Below are positions 58,912-64,000 of a DNA stretch of 64,000 bases, one piece after another. Positions within the stretch are counted from its first letter, which is position 1; each line of letters begins with the position of its first letter. The notes under the pieces were generated by a model. The model was not told the origin of the DNA and did no database searches. It saw only the letters and a list, made by a program, of their open reading frames with translations. The translations under genes were made by a program, and so were the position numbers. Origin of the DNA: Datura wrightii (Eukaryota; Streptophyta; Magnoliopsida; Solanales; Solanaceae); assembly GCA_035772735.1 (NCBI GenBank), contig JASDFA010000004.1, positions 19,247,501-19,311,500 on the forward strand. The letters are read 5' to 3'.

Positions 58912-58926
58912 ACCTGCTCTGATACT
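58912..58926 (-). promoter_or_regulatory. Primer binding site of copia J
   Basis: The minus strand reads TAGTATCAGAGCAGG close to the LTR end (…GCCTAACA), one base off the initiator tRNA-Met PBS. Confidence 0.85.
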
Positions 58927-58929
58927 AAT

Positions 58930-59623
58930 TGTTAGGCTGCACGACCATGATTTTACTTATTTACGTTAGCTTATTGCCTACGATTGAAAAAGGTCATCTG
59001 ACGTGTTTCAACAATGAAGTAAAACGGTAAGTAAAGAACACAGTATTTTTACGTGGAAACCACCCGACTCAAAAGGTAAAAAACCACGGCCTGTACCTCC
59101 ACAGGATTTTCTCCAACTTCACTAACTTCAAAGAGTCTCTTCAAACAGCAGATTACAACACTTGTAACCAAGGAATTATAATCTCTAATTCCTAGCTGTT
59201 TACACTCCTCGCTAGGAATGTGTTCCCAACGTATCCTAGTATATTCTACTTGAAGACAAAATCCTCTTAATCCAATTTACAACTCACTGAATTAAGATTA
59301 CATCAATTACAACTCAATAACTAACTCCTAGTACAAGATGGCTAACTCTAGCCTATTACTTTACTAGGAACAAGTTCATCAATTGAATTTCTTCACACTC
59401 CAAATGGTGCGAAAATCTCACACTTTACATATTTCGTTTCTCTCTCTTTGTGAGTGCACAAGTTGCTTTGAGAAGTCACACTTCTATATATACACAACTC
59501 TTCAATATCTTTGCAGCAACTACTTTTGCGCACCTTAGAAGTCTACTCCAAGTAGGAGTCCTTCTTCAAGTCTATCTTTTGGCTTTCTTTGTGTTTTAAT
59601 CAAACTCCAACTCTTACAAATCA
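58930..59623 (-). mobile_element. 5' LTR of copia J, truncated
   Basis: It matches the left LTR from TGTTAGGCTGC to CTCTTACAAATCA and then breaks; the left copy goes on with GCACATGTTC. A new terminus TGTCACGCCCC starts at 59627. Confidence 0.85.
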
Positions 59624-59626
59624 CCA

Positions 59627-62600
59627 TGTCACGCCCCATTTTCCTCGCGAAGCGGAACTCGATACGTGACAACTCTTAAGGGATTGTTATGAAAGAAGAG
59701 TCGCTACCTAACGATTTGAGGCGCGTTAGGGCACCGTATTAACCTAAGGGTCTGTTATACTAGCCTAGGTCACCAGAGTCGGGTAAGGGTTCAAGTCACC
59801 TCAAAAGGAAGGTGTTAGACACCTTTCGAGGACACAAATGTGGGTCCCTTCCAGATTCATTATTATGTGGGCAATTACTAAGTGATCAACAAAATAGTCA
59901 ATTATTTTATTAAACTAGCTTAACTATGTGACACAGCAAAATGAATTCTTTACAAAGTATAAATAAACAAACTTAAATACATGCCCAAACATTAGCATTA
60001 TACCACATGATGAGATACTAACTAAAATTTATAATAATTAGACATGCAAGTCTATTTCAAGACACATAAAGACTCAAACATATCTTAAGTTAGTTCATTA
60101 ATTACCATGAAACTTGTAGGATAAAATAGTGCAAACAATATAACAGTTCAAAAATACTTGTTGTACTACCTAATTAAAATTGACTATTTTATTATAACCT
60201 AAATAATTTAAACATAAACTCTACCAAATTAACGCTAAACTATGAGATAAAATAATTAAGCAATTTCCCAAATAGGCATAGAAAATTTATTTTAAAACAA
60301 ATAAGTTTCAATATTAATTAACACAAAATTTGGTACTAAATCAGATTGATTTATAAGTTGTTTATCGCATGCTACCACAGACATTAGCTAATTAAAAGTT
60401 AGATCTTAGACTAGTGAGAAGAAAGAGGTTAAACAATATTTGAAGCATAACAAGAAAATTATTCATAATAGCTATATATATATATATATGAATCTTAACT
60501 ACCCAAAGAGTAAAGAAAAGAAAGTTAACAAATAGAAACCATAGTAAGTTTAAGGCAATTTAAATTTAAACAAGATAAAGAGGAATTTTGAAAATAAAAA
60601 TGTTTGTTGCTTTTTAGGAATAAGAACATGACATTGTAAATCATGATCTTCACCTGGGCAACAAGTTGATTTGAGGTCGGTCTTAAGTTTAAAATATAAT
60701 AATATATTTACAAAAATTTAATAATGATTCGAATTTTGAAATATAGACACAGAAGTATTTACATATGAATACACATAATTCCTTTGAAAATCTTAGGTTG
60801 ATGATGCTTTCGGGGAACGGGTTGGCTTGGTAAAAAAATTGTGGAATTATACCTCGTAATTCCTTTGTACTTTTCCATTAACTATAGGTTAAGGGATAGT
60901 ATTCATTACATATTTTAAAAGGGAGAATCGACAGTAAACTTTCATAAAAAATAATGTTTGCAAGGAAAATGCGAATTTTGAAATCAATTAAAATAAGGAA
61001 AAATCTAAGCACATAACACATAATTTTCCATCCCCTTAAACACCCCATTTCCACTAATATTAGCGTTTATTTACAAGCTGATAAAAATAAGTAAATAACT
61101 AAATACAACATGGGAAATAAAAATAATATTAAACTAATTTAATAGTCTTCTCTTATTCCGACGACTCTCCAATGGATCCCGTAACAAACGATACCTGCTT
61201 AAAGACTAAAACAAACGATATGCATGCATAAATACTAAAGAGTAGTGGTGCAAACAAACAATGGTGTTGCAACATGAATTAATTCAAACATTGATATTTT
61301 TCCTAAAATCTAACAAATGATAAACCAAACAAAATTGCATGCTTAAACATAGTTCATGAATAGTCCAAGGGATAAACAAAATTTACATAGTTAAAGTGGC
61401 TAACCAGTTAATAAGAATATGACTTAGGATTACAGACTAGAAACTTAGTAACTTTCAAGGTGATGAGACTTGAGTTCTTTTGTACTAAAAGAGGAAGAAT
61501 GTTCTAATCCTATTTGCTAGAAAAAATCAGTAATGTTGAGTTGGTGGGAACTTAAACTAGAAGCCATTTTTTTTTTATAAAAAAGAGGAGAAGGTCCTCT
61601 TTTATATCCAATAAGTAATAAGGTTTAGAAAAAGAGAGAATATTCAAAAAATCAATTAAAGAGGATCTTTTTCTCAATAATAATAATCAATCCAAAACAA
61701 TAACTTACCATATGCAAAATAAATCATCCAAATTAATTGAATCAAATCAAAAAAAGAAATCTCTCTACTTAACAAAATCAAATCATACTTTACTATAATT
61801 AATCAAGTACCAAATCATTAAAGGAAGGAGAATAATTAATCAGATAAAGGGAGGAGGAAATATTCAATCATAAAGATTACTTTCCTTAAACAAACAGCCA
61901 CATGTAAAAATAAAATACATGTTAACATAACTAATATAATCAATTTAGGGAATTAATTTTCTTTAGTTAACACATACAAAATCAATTGAGGGGTAAACTG
62001 GAAGGAAAATTATAAAATATGTTAAGAAAAGTATTATTATTATTATTATTTTTAAGCAGCATAATTGAGTCAATTAAGTGAAAAGATCCTAAATCAACTA
62101 AAGACAAGAAAATTATTAACCACATCAGCCTTCTTTGAATAAAATTAGTCAAGCATAATATGTACTCCAATGAGAAAAAAAGTAGGAAAGGTAATTAAAC
62201 AACTCAATCCTTTTCTTAGTAAAGGACATGAAATCAAACCCTTACGGAATACTAAAGCTGTCACAAATCATACCAAACAAGGGTTCTAAAGTTACCATAA
62301 AGTGATGAGCCACATGACTGTTCTGACTCAAATTTTCAAGAAGGAAAGTAAAAAAAAATAAGTTATTCCGGATATTGAACTAACATGAGGGCTAACGTGA
62401 ATCAAAATCGGAGCAGATAATAAGACGACTAACGTGAAGGAAGCATAGCAAACTCAAATTAAGGACCTGTATTATGTTTAATATAACAATCATATAAGTT
62501 TAGATCTATGAGACATGAATGATCACAATAACAAAATTTAGATACAATAGAATATCGAGATTTAAACTAAAACTCATAATAATTAGATGAAATCATGAAA

Positions 62601-64000
62601 ATGATCAAGTGAGCAGAAATTAGTTCACCCATTCACTGGAATCTAAAGATCTAGAAAATTACGAAAAGAAAATTAACGGACTTAACGGTCCGTTTTCGGT
62701 GTCAATTTCAGGTGTTCTTAGTTTTGTCGGTCTGTCGGAGAAGAGATGAGAAAATGATGGTGAGGGTATTGTTTTGTCAGCGTGGTGGCTGAAGAAAAGG
62801 AATAAAGGCGAAGTGGGTCTGTGAGGGTGGTTTCTGGTTCGGTGGAGGAACGAAGAGGGAGAGAGGATGGCGGTTTCGGAGAAGATGGTGGTGCGGTTCT
62901 TCTGGGTCGTCTGGTGATGCTGTGTTTGGCCGGAGATGGTGAGAAATAGAGGGAGATCTTGTGGTTGTCTGGGGCTAGTTTGTGGTCGGCTGCCGGCAGT
63001 GGTGGTGCGCCGAAAAAGGGAGGAAAAGAAAGAGGGGGGTCAGGGCATCTGGTGGTTTACGGCTGGTTCCTGGCGAATGGAAAAGGGGATAGAGGTGCCG
63101 GTGTGGTTACTGGTTTGTGAAAATAGAGGAGGGGAGGCCGGTTTCGCTGGATTTTTGACGAATAAGATGATGGAACGAGGGAAAGGGCTGCGACGCTACT
63201 ACTGGTGTCGATAAGAGAAGAGGGAGAGAGAGAGGGGTGTGCGGTGGCGATGGTGGCTGTTTTCCTAGTGGCTTCCGGCTGTTAGTGAGAGGGGAGGCGG
63301 CGCTGCGGTTGCCGGAGAAGAAAAAAAAAAGAGAGAGGAGGGAGATTAGAGAGGGGGCGACTGTGTCACCGGTGCGGCTGGTGACCGGAGACGAAGGGAA
63401 GAGTTGAGTGAGGGTGGTTAGCAGCGTTAATGGAGGGAAAGGGAAAATGATAGTAGGTTTGGGCTTTTGGGATAAATATGGGAAGTGGGTAGGGTTTATT
63501 ATCAACCGTAGGATTAGATTAAATGAACGATTGAGATCAAAATTTATCAAAGATGGGTCGGGTTGCGGGTAGGTTAATTGTGTAGCGGGTAATTAAATTG
63601 AATTGGCTGATTTTTAATTTAAAGAATAGCCAGATTTGATCAAAAGTGGCTATAATTGACATAAATTAGATAGAAAGTGGCTAGATTTTAAATAAATTGG
63701 AGAAAAAAATTGAATTAGCTGCTATTAAATTAATAAAAATACTACACTTGTAAATAGTTTAGTAAACATAATAGTTTAATTTACGATAAAATATATAAAT
63801 ATTATTATTATGAAATTAATTATAAATAATTTATAAAACTAAGTAAATTATATTTTGTAAATAAACCTTATTTAATTGAAAATATATATGCATGTATATT
63901 ATTATTCAATGACGTAATTATATATTATACTAAAAATTTAAACTTTAAATTGATGTAATAAAATATTGTAGAAATATAAATTAAAATAATTATGCAAAAA
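59627..64000 (+). mobile_element. Probable Ogre/Tat-type long LTR, runs off the window
   Basis: It starts TGTCACGCCCCATTTTCC. Within 300 bp come GAGTCGCTACCTAACG, GGTAAGGGTTCAAGTCACC, GAAGGTGTTAGACACC and GTGGGTCCCTTCC, phrases I know from long Solanaceae LTRs of the Ogre/Tat kind. AT-rich sequence follows with a (TTA)n run at about 62034-62052. A G-rich patch lies at 62700-63480, then AGTGGCTATAATTGACA-like repeats at 63640-63700. No coding domain, PBS or second LTR is visible. The open frames at 62936-63214 and 63107-63550 come from the purine-biased patch. Confidence 0.45.

Larger units (their letters stand above)
55122..59626 (-). mobile_element. Ty1-copia element J, non-autonomous, partly truncated
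   Basis: Left LTR (the 3' LTR on minus) 55122-56149; polypurine tract 56150-56160; interior to 58929 with gag and a protease piece; right LTR (5' on minus) 58930-59623, cut by the next element. PBS on minus: TAGTATCAGAGCAGG at 58926-58912. Inserted in the LINE endonuclease region. The Tork-type look (pre-PPT ATCATCAAAAGGGGGG) is from family knowledge. Integrase and RT are missing. Confidence 0.85.

Noticed and set aside
63107..63550. 147-codon Pro/Ser-rich frame on minus
   Set aside because: It mirrors a G-rich, purine-biased patch on +; the opposite strand is open too (62936-63214). No protein family features.
1..64000. CRISPR arrays, bacterial operons, tRNA or rRNA genes
   Set aside because: No regularly spaced identical repeats with unique spacers, no cloverleaf or rRNA core sequences were recognised. 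TGGTATCAGAGC-like sites are retroelement primer sites, not tRNA genes.

Overview
The window reads as plant nuclear DNA, most likely from the nightshade family (Solanaceae) and from TE-rich heterochromatin. The basis is recognition of element families: Tekay/Del chromoviruses, Athila/Tat-type gypsy remnants, Ty1-copia elements, an L1-type LINE and a CACTA transposon, all in styles common in Solanum, Capsicum and Nicotiana. The species cannot be named from the sequence alone. No convincing host gene, rRNA, tRNA, CRISPR array or bacterial-type operon was found. Nearly every long reading frame is a broken TE gene or its shadow.

Layout. 1-2465: two Tekay-type LTR pieces on +. 2466-4865: minus-strand Tekay fragment (gag, PBS, LTR), head-to-head with the preceding LTR. 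4866-6569: minus-strand LTR element with a potato-type gag and a 729-bp LTR. 6570-6790: short open segment of unknown origin. 6841-7872: copia remnant D. 7873-15903: nearly full-length Tekay element A (+). 15904-20943: Tekay element C (-). 20944-25340: Athila/Tat-like element B (-), without RT and integrase. 26393-28508: probable solo LTR H. 30744-41446: copia element E with target duplication AAGTT; its 5' LTR is split by a 6,980-bp CACTA element with target duplication TCA. 41920-42080: cluster of short hairpins. 42155-55121: minus-strand LINE, split by a 10-kb LARD-like LTR element with 4.2-4.3-kb LTRs and target duplication AATCG. 55122-59626: minus-strand copia J, lacking integrase and RT. 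59627-64000: probable Ogre/Tat-type LTR running off the window.

Relations. The nesting gives an order of events: LINE, then LARD and copia J inside it, then the Ogre-like LTR inside J; copia E, then CACTA; copia D, then Tekay A. Several elements look non-autonomous. The LARD shares LTR ends, PBS, U5 motifs and pre-polypurine-tract motif with Tekay A and so could be moved by Tekay proteins. Copies D and E share one internally rearranged copia structure. J and B lack the polymerase part.

The most unusual signal is a set of short odd-centred palindromes with a GTG/CAC core (for example CCGTG-N-CACGG and CCACGA-N-TCGTGG), found in clusters at a similar place in several otherwise dissimilar LTR families.
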